A DNA stretch of 64,000 nt from Cacajao melanocephalus (taxonomy: Eukaryota > Chordata > Mammalia > Primates > Pitheciidae): NCBI GenBank assembly GCA_963573385.1, contig CAUYLG010022068.1:32815-96814 (forward strand), written 5' to 3'. Below the pieces are notes generated by a model, which saw only the letters and a program-made list of their open reading frames with translations, ran no database searches and was not told the DNA's origin. A program made the position numbers and the translations under genes. Within the stretch, counting starts at the first letter, position 1; each line of letters opens with the position of its first letter. Positions 13,522 to 28,000 of the stretch are shown piece after piece.

Positions 13522-13745
13522 CCAAACTTGTCCAACCTGCAGCCCACAGGCCACATGTGGCCCAAGACAGCTTTGAATGTGGCCCAACACAAATTCATAA
13601 ACTTTCTTCAAACATTATGAGTTTTTTGTGTTTTTCTTTTAGCTTGTCAGTTATCATTAGTGTTAGTGCATTTTGGGCATGGCCCAAGACAATTCTTCTT
13701 CTTTCAATGTGGGCCAGGGAAGCCAAAAGATTGCACACCTGTTCT
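13522..13745 (+). mobile_element. DNA transposon relic (MER-type, terminal-inverted-repeat element)
   Basis: It opens with ttgtccaacctgcagcccac and closes with agccaaaagattgcacacctg. Between them lie gctttgaatgtggcccaaca and a later ggcccaagacaattcttctt. These are landmarks of an abundant primate/mammalian non-autonomous DNA element; the family name is not assigned. Confidence 0.65.
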
Positions 13746-13900
13746 AAACCCTATGTAGACAATACACATACATTATCATTTAATCCTTATAATTTTGCCC
13801 AGCTGCTGTCATTTTCCCATTTTTTTTTTTAGGCAAGGGAATCGAGATACAAAAAGGCTAGTAAATGACAAAGCCAAGAAAGACGTGCTTAAATTGCACT
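13746..13900 (-). repeat. MIR SINE fragment
   Basis: The reverse-complement MIR pattern is visible: tcatttaatccttataattt, a poly-T interruption, then gcaagggaatcgagatac and aaatgacaaagccaag. Confidence 0.6.
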
Positions 13901-15435
13901 GTGGAAGCCCTCCTCAAGATAGTGTAGACACAGTCACTCCTCTTTCCATCTCCTGACCATCTACTGATTTAGTCACTATCCAAAGTACTCTGATGATCTT
14001 GGCCCCTAGATCACAGTTGTCCTCTCCAGCCCAATACATGTCATCACCCTGGACAACTTCAGCAACCCACCCATGTGGACAATACAGCCAGCATCCTGGC
14101 CCATTAGTTCCTTGACCTCCCCGCTCCACTGACCTCCACGTTGACTCTACTTCAGCCCACTGTGCCCATGACCAAACCACAGCTGGTCATCATTCAGCAC
14201 TGCTCCACTGTGGACATCATTTCCACTAGTACCCTACTCTCTGTCCATAGTCTCCCATCCTCCCAGTTTGCCTACTCTATCTGCCTTTTCACTTCAAAGA
14301 GACCTCAAGTCCCTCAATGCCTCCATTTCCTCCCAGACTTTTAGCCCTTACCTGTCTGATCTGATCTTCAAGTGCAATCACCTGAATTATCTCATCCTCA
14401 AGTTCCTGTCACTTCTGGCAAAACCTCAATCCTGAATCTATCCAAAAATCTGAATTCTCCATCGCCACATCTGGACTGTCAAAACTGCTGAGAGAAAAAA
14501 AAAAGCCATATTCTTCCACGCATCACTGCTATTACAAATTTACAGCTGCTAATTTACCCGAGACTTCAGCACTGCTAGGCCATCCTTTAACTTTCTTTTG
14601 GTCAACTTCCTCTCTCTTTCCCCTTAGGAAATCCTCCATACATTCAACTCTCCCCACACACCCTGTCAACTTCTCCTCCCTCACTCAAAGCATCTGATTT
14701 CACCTCTCATTTCAATGAGAAAACCACATTTTTTAGATGAGAAGTACTTCATCTTCCAGCCCTCTTCAATAACAAACTTAGCAACAGCTCCACTCAACTC
14801 ACCTTTTTTTTCTCCAGCCTCTGAGGATAAGGGATCCTTATTCCAGACCAAGATCAACCTCCACCTCACCCCAACCTTTGCTCTGGACCTCATCCCTCCT
14901 CATCTCAGGCACCTTGATCTTCCCACAAGCCCCTCCTCCCTTGTCTATAACCTCTTCCCTCTTCCCTGGATCCTCCCCCTGATCTAATCAAGGTACTCAA
15001 GATGCAGCCTCGTCTCCTCTTCACAGCCACATTTCATTAAGGAGGCCTGGGATATTAGGCCAGAAACTCCTGCTTCTCCCTCCCTTCCCTGACACATCCA
15101 ATGAATGCCTTAAATTTGTTATTTTTTGTATATCTCTAGAATCACTATCTAGCTTAAGATCCTTGCCATCTCTTCACCTGAACTGATGATATCTTTTGAC
15201 TACTCTTATTCTGAAACACATGGTGGTGTGCTTGGAGCCGGCTCGCACCAGCTGGCAAGAGCAGGTTGACAGGTTCTCTTCCCAACTCTGTGTTCCATGA
15301 TGTCGCATTGGTAGATTGAAACTGTCCACAATAGGAATATTTACACCAGAAAAACCGACAAACACTACAAAACAGGATCTTTTTTCCTCCCCTTTGGAGA
15401 GCTGGTTGTTAAACATTTATGAGCATGACTACCAC
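13901..15435. other. Intron, pyrimidine-biased unassigned sequence
   Basis: About 1.5 kb rich in C and T (many ctcc, cctc and ttcctc blocks) on the plus strand. It could be a heavily decayed LINE (L2/CR1-like), since an L2 follows directly, but no diagnostic motif was seen. The open frames at 14681-14987 on both strands have no family match. Confidence 0.45.
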
Positions 15436-15700
15436 TGCACATTTCCCACACTGTGGCCAAACTAATCAACTAGGCCACTCTCCTGATTAAAACCCTTCAG
15501 TGGTTCCCCGTGGTCAACAAATAACATATGAATTCCTTGGCGTGACATATGAGTCCCTTTATCATTTGGCCCCTGCCTAAATGTTCAATTTCCCCTCCCA
15601 TATCTTTTTAGTCTCACAACTTACGTGCTAGCACGAAGGTCACAAACTGGTTCGCTTAAGCCAAATTGGTCTCACATATGTATTTTGTTTGGCCTGCACT
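15436..15700 (+). mobile_element. L2 LINE fragment
   Basis: It shows the conserved L2 3'-ORF block: ctgattaaaacccttcagtgg, tccccgtggtcaacaa, then atttggcccctgcctaa. It is diverged and lacks the 3' end. Confidence 0.7.
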
Positions 15701-16355
15701 GTCTTTAAAATTATTGAGCCAACATTTATAACTTTAAGAGCTTCCACTCCCACATCCATGTTTCTGGCTTCTTTTCAAAAATTGACAACACTGCTCCTCA
15801 CTCGTGTTTATGACAATTTACAGGAACTGAGTAGTAGCTGCCCCCTTCGAGAGGGTCTCTGCAGTTTACCAGTTTCTACCATTCACTCACCCAAATCATG
15901 CATATACACCTACACCTGGTCCTCATTTCTGTTACCTGTTTGGCCTGTATTTTAGACCACGTCATAAAATCTAGATTATTATCAGAATCTTCTGACTCTC
16001 ATTATAGAACTTTCTCTTCCTTCACTTTGGCTGTCCTGATAGTCCATGGTCGCTGCACAGCCTGGGAAGGGAAAAAAACAGCAAGATGATGAGGGAGGAC
16101 AAAGCAAAGGCGGTAAAAGGAATGAAAAGAAACCTGTAGTCTATGGATCAGTCCCCACTTTGAAGCAATAGCATTGTGAAAAACGCAAAAATATTCCAAG
16201 TTTGTGAGACCTCACAGTAGTTCCCTGCAGAGCTAGTCGTCTAACCCTTCTTGGAGTCTTGGGATGCCTGCCTTCTCAGCTGGACATAGGAAGGAGAGGT
16301 CCAAGGAAGTTAGCTCATATTGACCCAAATTGTGGGAGTCAGATTTGTAAACAAT
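15701..16355. other. Intron, probably L2-flanking and unique sequence
   Basis: The first 250 bp may still be decayed L2. The remainder shows no recognisable feature. Confidence 0.5.
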
Positions 16356-16368
16356 AGAGCCAATTTCT

Positions 16369-16699
<331 letters not shown>

Positions 16700-16712
16700 A
16701 GAGCCAATTTCT

Positions 16713-19104
16713 TAATGTGAAAATAGGAAATTTAATATATTTTTGCTGAGTGTCTGCTGTGTGTCTAGCACTGTGCTGGATGCCATAGGGGAAACAAGAG
16801 CAGACCAGGACAACTCTGTCTTCAAAGAGTGCACAACCTTATCAAGAAGGGAAAAAGTACATGTGTGAAGTAATTTGAGAATAATGTTAGCATCAGAAAA
16901 GTCATTTTCTTGCATATAACCTTGTGCCCACAATATTTGAGTGGGCAGCAAGAGATAAGCTCAAAGTTAGGAGGAGGAGCTGTTGAAGAAACCAGAGCTT
17001 GCAATGGCCCTTGAGTGGCAGAAAAATGGTGTGAGAGACCATTCCACACAGGGGATCCATGAGGATATACACACAGAAAGCAACATATGAGTGGCAACAC
17101 TGACAGGAGGAGAAAAAGCAGTCTGGGTGGGAGGGCAAGATTGGTCACTGTAGACCGGTTTTCTTTTTAAAAGGTTTCCTCTCTGATGTTAGGTACTCAG
17201 GAAGCCAAATGGAGAATCATAAAGTTCTTTGTCAGACAATATAAATGGATAGTTTCAGAAAGCATTTCATATTCTAAGCATAGACAACAACACCCTTTTG
17301 GCTCTGTCATACAAGTGGAGCTAAACAGTATTTACAGGTAAGCTGAGCTCATCTCAGGACAGGACTGGCAGCACCGACATGGAAGAAAAGAAAGGACAAG
17401 AGTAAGAAAAGTACAAAGAATAAGGAAGAGGGGAAGAGAGAGAGAGACAGGGCACGAGGAAGGAGGAATAGCATGGTAAGAAGCCAACCCATACCCACAA
17501 TCTAACCCAGGGAATCCTGTGCTACACGTTAGCCTCTCTTCCCTTCAACACCTTTAGATCCTGACGGAGATTGAGGAAGACTTCTGCCCAGAGAGAGGGT
17601 AGATTTCCCAGATCTGAGCTCTCTTTTTCCTGGGCAGACTGTGACAAATTTCTCACTTCCCCGTCTCTCCCAACTCTAGGCTTTATACCGATAGTGTTTA
17701 TGTTCATTCCCAGGCCCACTCAGACCTACTTCTTCCTTAGCCTGTAGGCTTATGTTAATTTCTGAGATTATTCTTTCCTATGTCCAATTTACTTTATGAG
17801 CCAGTTGCTCACTTCCAGCTGTCTTGTTTGTAGCTGCTCCCTCTAAATGTTTGACAGTGTTTACTCTCTCATCCATCCTAGCAATCGACGACCATTATGC
17901 AGCCATCTTTCAACTATTAAGAGGCTGATGTAAGCACTCAGTGAAGGAAACAGGTTTCTTGCAAACTCCTCCTCCACCACCTTGCTCCTACTCTCCGTTT
18001 TCTGGCCACTTCACTGTTTGAGAATCCTCTGTGCAAGGTGGGAGGGAGGCAATGATATTTGAAAACGGTAATTCATCCCTTTGTCAGTTCGCCAGTAATT
18101 TCTTTTAAGAAGTTTTGAGAGTAAAAAGAAACTATTGATTAAAATACAATTTCTCCTTACATTTACGGAGATAAAAAAATTAAAAACAAAAACAAAAATC
18201 CCACAATTTGGCTATTCAACAAGACTCTCAATTATCCATGGTCTGTCCTAGCCAGTTAAAATGAACATTTGGAAATTTTTTTTCCTAAAGTGTAATAAAA
18301 TCAATATTTCCTGATTTTCTGGAATCCTATCCATATTTTTAATAGTCAGCTCCACTTCTCCATAAAGCCTCTGCTGACTATTCCAGTCCTCCCATTCTCT
18401 AGCTCTAGATCCTACTCCACTTAAACTCTTCTGTGAGTCTAGCAAGCTGCCTCGGTTTCCCTACTGGACTGAAAAAAGACTGTGTCCCAGAAGAGACATT
18501 TTAAAGTTGAAAGATTTTTAATTCATTGATCAGGTTCTGCCCACTCACCCAGAAGTGCTCCTGAATACCCAAAGAAGCCCCCACCTTTCACCTATAGCTG
18601 CTATTTACACCAAACATTACATCATGGACATAGCAGTTTTATCAATGGTCCTTTTGCTATCAGTAACCCCTCCCCAAGCCAAGAAGTCTTCAGTTACAGA
18701 CTACTTCTTCCTGACACTAACGAATTATCTTTACCTTCCTGGGACCTACAGGAAGTTAGACGAACCCTGTCTGGCCTTGGTCTTTGGTCCCCTGAAGTCC
18801 CATTTACATATAAAAAGTTGATGTAACAATTTGAGGGAATCTTCTCTTCAGCCCCCAGTGTTTGATTTAATGACATGGTCTTGAAGATTACTGGTTTTTG
18901 TTACCTTTCAAATAAATATTCCTGCAGCCTCTACTGCTCATTTGGAACTGAACTACTATGTACTGTTACCAATTTTATGTAAGTTTGTTCTACCCAAGTA
19001 ATTCTCAGAAGGTCAGGAAAAAATGCCCTTTGTTTCTCTGTATTCTCCAGTATGTTTCAGACAGAAATGGATATGTTGTCATTGCATAATTGACAACTTG
19101 ATTC
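16713..19104. other. Intron, unique sequence
   Basis: No coding, RNA or recognisable repeat feature, apart from a purine-rich segment (17370-17470: gaagaggggaagagagagag and similar) and an A-rich run at 18173-18200. Confidence 0.55.
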
Positions 19105-19325
19105 TAGAGCTCAGCTCTAGAGTCTTGCCTGGGTTTGATTCTTGACTCTATTGACTAAAAATTGTGTAACCTTAGGTGTGTTCTGTAAGTTCTCAGTGTC
19201 TCAGCTTCTTCATATGGGAAGAATATTTACCTCACAAGGTTGTTGTGGAGATTAAATGAGTAAAGAAATGGTAATGTGCTTAGAATAATATCTGGCACAC
19301 AATAAGCATTCCACCAACATTAGCT
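19105..19325 (+). repeat. MIR SINE just upstream of the TRPC5 exon
   Basis: MIR landmarks: tagagtcttgcctgggtttg, ttctcagtgtctcagcttct, caaggttgttgtggagatta and ggcacacaataagcattcc. It ends about 145 bp before the TRPC5 acceptor. Confidence 0.85.
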
Positions 19326-19419
19326 ATAAGGAAGGAGGTTTAGGAGATCAATAGAATTGAGAGGAGAATGGAGACTCTAATTCCTGATCCACCAGCATTT
19401 TATAGGCCCTATGCTTCTC

Positions 19420-19469
19420 TCTGCAAATTTTAATCCTGCTCTTCCATGCTTCTCATTTCTTGTACCTAG
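19420..19469 (+). promoter_or_regulatory. 3' splice site (acceptor) of the TRPC5 exon
   Basis: A pyrimidine-rich stretch (tcctgctcttccatgcttct) is followed by a terminal TAG at 19467-19469, giving a standard acceptor directly before the phase-0 GTC codon at 19470. Candidate branch-point adenosines lie in the region tttaatcctgc around 19427-19437. The predicted junction matches the known protein sequence across the boundary, which makes the site convincing. Confidence 0.9.
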
Positions 19470-19998
<529 letters not shown>

Positions 19999-20206
19999 GA
20001 GCTCATCTCTGCTTTCAGGGAAGATTAAGGCCTCCCAAGTCTGGAGCAGCAGAGCAAGATTCAGCATTTTTCTACCAGTTAGCCCTCTAACAAACAATTG
20101 GTTGGGCAGGCCTCATAGTTATGCCCATTTATCCAAGTCACAGACAACCTTTTTGTATTTTCTTTATGGCCAGATAAATAACCTTCTGATTCTTTGATGG
20201 AAAAGC

Positions 20207-20410
20207 ATTCACGCATTTAGCAAATGCTTACTGAGCACTGTTCTGAGTGTTTGTGATACAGAAGACAGACACTGCCCCTACTTTCATGGAGCTTACAAGC
20301 TGGTAGTGGATATAGAGTGAATTATCACTTTAATGAATATATGATTAAATACTAAGATAAGTACTCTGAAAGAACAGTGTTCTGTGAGAGCACATAAAAA
20401 GAGATCCTAT
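20207..20410 (-). mobile_element. L2 LINE 3' fragment
   Basis: The reverse-complement L2 3'-end pattern is present: aaatgcttactgagcactgt followed by actttcatggagcttacaag. Confidence 0.75.
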
Positions 20411-20676
20411 CCTATATACTGGGGACATAGTGAGCAGCGATTACAGACGGGTCACTGTCTGGATGCTGGTAATTTTTGGCACAAGTAAATCCCTGGCAGC
20501 TCCTCAGCAAGAAGGCTAAGAAACGCATTTGAAAGATGGAGTCATACTCAGGGTTTGTAATTCAATAAAAAGCTGGAGCAGGTTCTGCTATTGTATGACC
20601 TCCAAAATGTTAGGTTCCACCTCTTTAAGGGAGGTCAGTTCAAGCAGGTCACAGGTGAGGTTTTGCTTTCCAGTTA
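20411..20676. other. Intron, unassigned sequence
   Basis: Nothing recognised between the L2 fragment and the tandem duplication. Confidence 0.55.
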
Positions 20677-20950
20677 AGCAAGATTTATAGTCAAGCAGGT
20701 GTAGTTCTATGCCATCCTATCGAACAATTTGGAAGAGCCTCCTGACAAGGCTAATTTAGCCCTTTAAGAAAGTAGTATGATACCATGGAAAAAGCAGGGA
20801 CCATAAGAAGCAAGCTTTACAGTCAAGCAGGTGGAGTTCAATGTCATCTTATCAAACATTTTGGGCGAATCTCCTAACAAGGCTAATTCAGCCTTAACTT
20901 TAAAGAAGCAGCATGATACCACGGAAAAAGTAGGGACTATGGAGCTAGAA
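20677..20950 (+). repeat. Tandem duplication, two copies of about 132-142 bp
   Basis: Copy 1 (20677-20808) and copy 2 (20809-20950) share agcaag-tttatagtcaagcaggt, gccatcctatcgaaca-like, gacaaggctaatttagcc-like and atgataccatggaaaaagca-like blocks. Copy 2 has a short insertion near 20896-20906. The 3' part of the unit looks like the first bases of the MIR that follows, so MIR sequence was included in the duplication. Confidence 0.88.
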
Positions 20951-21125
20951 CAACTGAGGATAGAATTTTAACCCACTAGCTGTATGACCTGAAGAAACTC
21001 ACTCCTATTTTCAGGGTATTAGTTTTCTCATTTATAAAATAGAAATGACAACAATTTCTCCACTTCATAGGGCTATTGTGGGAAATAAGAAAAGCTAGCA
21101 TTTAGTGCATGGCACCAGAAGTGCT
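20935..21125 (+). repeat. MIR SINE
   Basis: MIR blocks: gggactatggagctagaaca, actagctgtatgacctgaag, agttttctcatttataaaat, then agggctattgtgggaaataa. Confidence 0.85.
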
Positions 21126-21593
21126 TTAATGTCCATTTCCATCTCTTTTCCATGCTACCTGGAGTCCAAGCAGCTGAGAGATGCTTGCCAGCTGAAGGGC
21201 AACTGGCAGTGCCATTCCTTCATGAATCCAGGCTCTGAGGCAAACCTCATTGTGTGTTTATCTGTTCCCTTTTTCTCAAAAAATAAAAGCAATATGCCTT
21301 AGAAGTGAGGCAAAAAACAAATACCAGGAAACCTGGAATGGGTTAAAAAATGAAAAAGAGCAACATGGAGATTGAAAGGGCTATATTGGGGAAAGTGGTA
21401 AATGGTTAGGCCCACCCATGAGTCCCCTTATTTTATTTTTGCCATTTACCTGTTTTAAGTTATTTCAATAAGCCTGGTATTATGCTTACCTCCATGGAGA
21501 AATGTCAAGATCAAATAAAATAAAAGAGGTAATGTAATTAATAATGCACAGCGAAATACTGAGCATACAGTAGTGGTCAATAACTATTAGCTG
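21126..21593. other. Intron, unassigned sequence
   Basis: No recognisable feature. Confidence 0.55.
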
Positions 21594-21643
21594 GGTCAGG
21601 TGTGGTGGCTCACGCCTGTAACCCCAGCACTTTGGGAGGCCAT
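21594..21643 (+). mobile_element. Truncated Alu (5' 50 bp only)
   Basis: It begins like an Alu left arm (ggctcacgcctgtaacccca) and breaks off after ttgggaggcc. There is no A-tail, so the 3' part was deleted. Confidence 0.85.
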
Positions 21644-22204
<561 letters not shown>

Positions 22205-22352
22205 TATTTTTATTATTTTTAGAGACAGGTTCTCACTATGTTGCCTAGTCTGGTTTCAAACTCTTGGCCTCAAACTCCTGGCCTCAAGTGATCCTCCTGC
22301 CTCAGCCTCCCAAAGCACTGGGATTACAGATGTGAGCCACCATGCCTAGCCA
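22205..22352 (-). mobile_element. Alu monomer-like fragment
   Basis: About 148 bp of reverse Alu sequence (agacaggttctcactatgtt to gagccaccatgcctagcc) abutting the full Alu. It carries a small local duplication of the ctcctggcctcaa segment. It could be a free Alu monomer or the remnant of an older Alu. Confidence 0.8.
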
Positions 22353-22425
22353 GCTAAATTATTTTTAATCCATAACACTGGCAAAGTAGCACCTCTTCAC
22401 TGTTCAATATTATGGATACTCAGCA

Positions 22426-22516
22426 GTAATCAAAGTAATTTCAAAAGTAAGTAATCAAAGTAATTTCAAAAATCAAGTAATTTCAAAAGTAAATTACTTT
22501 TTGAAAAGTAATTTTA
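22426..22516 (+). repeat. Short imperfect tandem repeat, about 25 bp unit
   Basis: Two to three copies of gtaatcaaagtaatttcaaaa are followed by a small inverted stretch (aaaagtaaattactttt). Confidence 0.8.
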
Positions 22517-23596
22517 AAAGCACTGTATTTATGCAAAGATCAATAATTTTAAGCCTAGTGTTATTCACTGATCTTTGTGAATCAAATAAATGAAAACCAT
22601 GGTATTTAGTAGACTGTATTGTTTCAATCAGAGCACATCAAACTCCAGCTCCAAGCAGTATGCAGCCAGGATAGTGAGTGACTGTCAACTTCGATGTCAA
22701 TAATTTCATGATAAAGAATATAATTTCATAGAGCCACTGAAACTCAAATAGGGCCTAAAGTTTAGTCCCATAGCCAGAGACTTCAGAATCATTTGGGGAT
22801 TTATATTTATATATTTTGCTCCAAATTTTCCAAGATAAATTACCTTAGCAATGGTTATACATCAATTTTAACATAATTAGTTTCTCTTCAAACTAAGCCA
22901 CACTGATTAGAAGGGCAGGCTTGAGAAATCACATATATCTTAAAGTTTATACTCCAAAGGTGTTGCTTCAGGAATGGAAAACATAATTTATACTTATCAA
23001 ACTCTATAAATCCCTTCTGAATTGTGACTACATTTCTAGAGGAAAAAAAACAAAAAGCAAAACAAAACAAAAAAATCCTGTAATCCCTCCCAATCTGTGA
23101 ATTACAGTTTTTTAAAAATATGTGGTTTCATTGAGTCTCAAATGCAGACAGCCTCTAATTTCTCTCTATTCTATTCACATGTCTAATTTAAGTCTGAATA
23201 ATCTCACCTTCTTAAACAAATCACCAATGTCCTTTCTTTGGGGTGTGTTTTTGTAATTTTAACTTTAGTGTATAAATTTAGCTCAATGCTGTGAGCTACT
23301 GAGGTTCCAACAGTTAAAGTGTCTGTGAGAACTTCATTCTCAAAAGTCATTGATTTGAGGAATTAGACTGATACATCTGTTCAATAAATATCCAAAATCT
23401 AGTCTTTAAAAAAAAATGAAACATACACACAGTGCTTAGGACCACAAGCAGAAAAAAGTCATGATTTTGATCTTCATTTTATCACATTATATAATACACT
23501 TGATTTTTGCAGTATAAACTCTTCTCGTGTAGGAGTTGATGAAACTAGGCAAACCAACCTTTCATTTGATGCAAATAAATGAATGAAACCTAACTT
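22517..23596. other. Intron, unique sequence
   Basis: AT-rich intronic DNA with no recognised feature. An A/C-rich run (aacaaaaagcaaaacaaaac) lies near 23050. Confidence 0.55.
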
Positions 23597-23940
23597 TATG
23601 CTTCCATTATTATTATTTATTATTTTTATTTTTGAGACAGTTTCACCATGTCACCTAGACTGGAATGCAGTGGTGTCATCTTGGCTCACTGCAACCTCCA
23701 CCTCCCAGGTTCAAGCAATCCTTCCACCTCAGCCTCTCTGGAACTACAGGCATGTGCCACCATGCCTGGCTAATTTTTTTTGTAGTTTTACTAGAGACGG
23801 GATTTTACCAGAGATGGGGTTTTACCATGTTGGCCAGCTGGTCTCAAATTCCTGACCTCAGGTGATCCACCTGCCTTGGCCTCCCAAAGTGCTGAGATTA
23901 CAGGGACGAGCCACCACATCCGGTCCTATGCTTCCATTAT
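23597..23940 (-). mobile_element. Alu SINE with 14-bp target-site duplication
   Basis: A reverse Alu spanning 23611-23926, bounded by exact copies of tatgcttccattat at 23597-23610 and 23927-23940. It contains an internal near-duplication (actagagacgggattttacc / gagatggggttttacc). Confidence 0.96.
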
Positions 23941-24883
23941 GTTTACAGCAAGTTAACTCAGCTTTTCCATGTTAGACAAAATTTCTCAAATTCTTTGAAG
24001 GCATATAGTTTATGTTTGCTAGCTCATCAAGAAAAAAACATATTAACATCTTAAGAGGGTCACACCTCAAGATCCAGTGGAACACATTTGGCCTGAGGAT
24101 TACATGTCAGGAGCCCCTAAACATGTTGGAAACATTTTTTTAAAGGACATTTTTTTTTCAAATGAACTTCAGACCCTAAAGAAGACTGCAGGAGAATGGA
24201 CAAGAATTATTTCTCAGGACCAGAATTATTCAAAGAGAAACTGCCTCTAGATGGGAATGAAATAACAGCTAAAAGAGAAAAGTTGTCTTTTCCACTTGAT
24301 TCCATGCTTAACAACAGTTGGAACATGAGGTTCTGTCAAGGATAGGTAGGATTTCCTCAATGTCTGTAATCAGGAATACGACAGAGCAGATGCACTACTT
24401 CTCCACTCTCTAGTGCCATCCCTGGTGACACCTTGCTAAATCTTCTTTTAAAGTGTGTTGTGATTCCAACTGGGGAAAAAATGAAGAAATACCCAGTACA
24501 AATGGAAATTTTCTCAATGAGTCGAGGTTTGTCGGGGAGAAGCATCAAGAACTCCTGCACCTGGGATAAGGACCCAAAGATAAGCCCATTCACATCTTAC
24601 GTTTCAAACAGACAACATGTCTTTTTAAAACTTGAGCTAAAAAGCTGTATTCCACACAGAACAATTTTTTTTTTCTCCATAAAATGAGCTGCAATTGGAG
24701 CTGATTTTCCAAAGCTGGAAGTTAGGGGTTTACCTACATTAAAAATTTAGAAGTTACAGCTTCAAGAAAGGCCAGTGTTCCCCCAAGTTTAAGTAAGAAT
24801 AAAGGAATTAAAATGATCAATATTTCCAGAATTTGCCACAATATAAAGGCATGTGTATTTATGTGTTTTCAACAACAGATTTT
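23941..24883. other. Intron, unique sequence
   Basis: No recognised feature. Open frames of 78-84 codons on both strands at 24357-24687 are mutual shadows without a known family. Confidence 0.5.
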
Positions 24884-25202
<319 letters not shown>

Positions 25203-25550
25203 GATTAGAAGAACCTGAAACACTAAAGTTGTGTTTCATAACTGCGGCCCCCTTGTTCACCTTATATGAATATTTGTGGTAACTTAAAATTATCTTTTGA
25301 GATGCCTTCAGCATTTTTCTAGGGTCTTTAAGATGAAATTGTGACCAGGTATAAAGAGTTCAGTGATTTTCCTTACGTTGCTAAAATGCAGTTCCAACCT
25401 TCATAAGTATAATGGCAATCACCTTCAAGGATTCTTTATTACCCTGAAGAGATGTGATATTGGGAACTGACAGTTTTATTTATTAATACAAATAATTCGC
25501 AAATGACTTCAGGAACTGGAAGTTAATTTTTTTTCATTAGGGTTTTTCTG

Positions 25551-25583
25551 TTGGTTGGTTGGTTGGTTGGTTGGTTGGTTGGT
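25551..25583 (+). repeat. (TTGG)n microsatellite
   Basis: About eight uninterrupted tetranucleotide units. Confidence 0.95.
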
Positions 25584-26085
25584 TTGTGAGCTTTCTGAGG
25601 GTTAAATAGGCAGAAGAAAACCAGTTTTAAATGTGGGCTGGAGAGAGTACGATCTCTGAAAAAAGAAGTATTCCCAAGACAAATCACTAAGTACATCTAG
25701 TCTATTAAGATAAGCCTGTCAGTACAAAAACACATAGTCAGCTTTGATGTTAAAAAAAAAATCATAAACATTAAGTTGGATCATGGTGGCTTAATAACAT
25801 TCAGTTACATAACCCCCTCAGGAACAAAATCTTAGCCTTAAATGGAATATAATTCATTATTTCCTGAAGGGCTTTTTCATATTGTTTTTTCCTCATTATT
25901 ATTCCTATTAGAACTCAAGTAACTCCTCAAAATAATTCAATTTGGTTATTTAAAAAAACAGCTCCAAAGAATCAAACAAAACCTGAATCCAAACTCTAAC
26001 TTTGGCATGAAATAGAATAAGAAAGCTCTAATCTCTTAGAAAACAGGTGTAAAACTATTGGATAATCATTACATGTCAAATAGAC
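25584..26085. other. Intron, unique sequence
   Basis: No recognised feature. Confidence 0.55.
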
Positions 26086-26620
26086 TTTCAGATATTCTCA
26101 TACAGACTTTTTTTTTGCAATTGGGTGAATTTTCTTTTTAAATTCTGGGGTACATGTGCAGAATGTGCAAGTTTGTTACATAGGTAAACGTGTGCCATGG
26201 TAGTTTGCTGCACTGATAAACCCATCACCTAGGTATTAAGTCCAGCATCTATTAGCTGGAAATACATTCCTGATACTCTCTCTCCCCACCCCTGCCCCAA
26301 CAGACACCAATGTGTGTTGCTTCCCTCCCTGTGTCCATGCATTTTCATTGTTCAGCTTCCACTTACAAGTGAGAACATGTGGCTTTTGGTTTTCTGTTCA
26401 TGCATTAGTTTGCTGAGGATAACAGCTTCCAGCTTCATCCATATCCATGCAAAGGACATGATCTCATTCCTTTTTATGGCTGCATAGTATACCATGGTGT
26501 ATATGTACCACATTTTCTTTATCCAGTCTATCACTGATAGGCATTTGGGTTAATTCCCATGTCTTTGCTATTGTGAATAGTGCTACAATGAACATAAGCA
26601 TGGACATTTTTCAGATATTC
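26086..26620 (-). mobile_element. 5'-truncated L1 (L1PA/L1PB-like) with 12-bp target-site duplication
   Basis: Read on the minus strand, it is the ORF2 C-terminus and 3' UTR of a primate L1 (plus-strand landmarks gggtacatgtgcagaatgtg, tgagaacatgtggcttttgg, ctgcatagtataccatggtg). The flanks tttcagatattc at 26086-26097 and 26609-26620 are an exact target-site duplication, so the roughly 0.5-kb copy is a complete, severely truncated insertion. Confidence 0.96.
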
Positions 26621-26684
26621 CTGAAAAGTCCTGATTTCATATATTCTGTCTCAATGTCAAATATGTCATGCCAAAGGCTTTGAA

Positions 26685-26870
26685 AACTATTATTTCATTT
26701 GTTCCTTATTATCACTGAAGGTAAGCAGAAAAATTTTTAATAACCATCATTTTGCAAATGAGAAGGGACTATGTTCAGAGATCTGTTTAAGATCATGTGA
26801 CAAAGCCAGAAGTAGAACTTCAGACTCCTGGTATACATTCTCTCCGAGTATGCTCTGCTATCTTCTGTTA
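26685..26870 (-). repeat. MIR SINE
   Basis: The reverse MIR pattern is present: cattttgcaaatgagaaggg, gatcatgtgacaaagccaga and acttcagactcctggta. Confidence 0.75.
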
Positions 26871-26894
26871 AGTGAAGTAATTCATAACCAAGTA

Positions 26895-28000
<1,106 letters not shown>

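Noticed and set aside
13141..13620. 159-codon open frame on the plus strand
   Set aside because: It is the antisense frame of an Alu extended into a DNA transposon; such frames are common and not genes.
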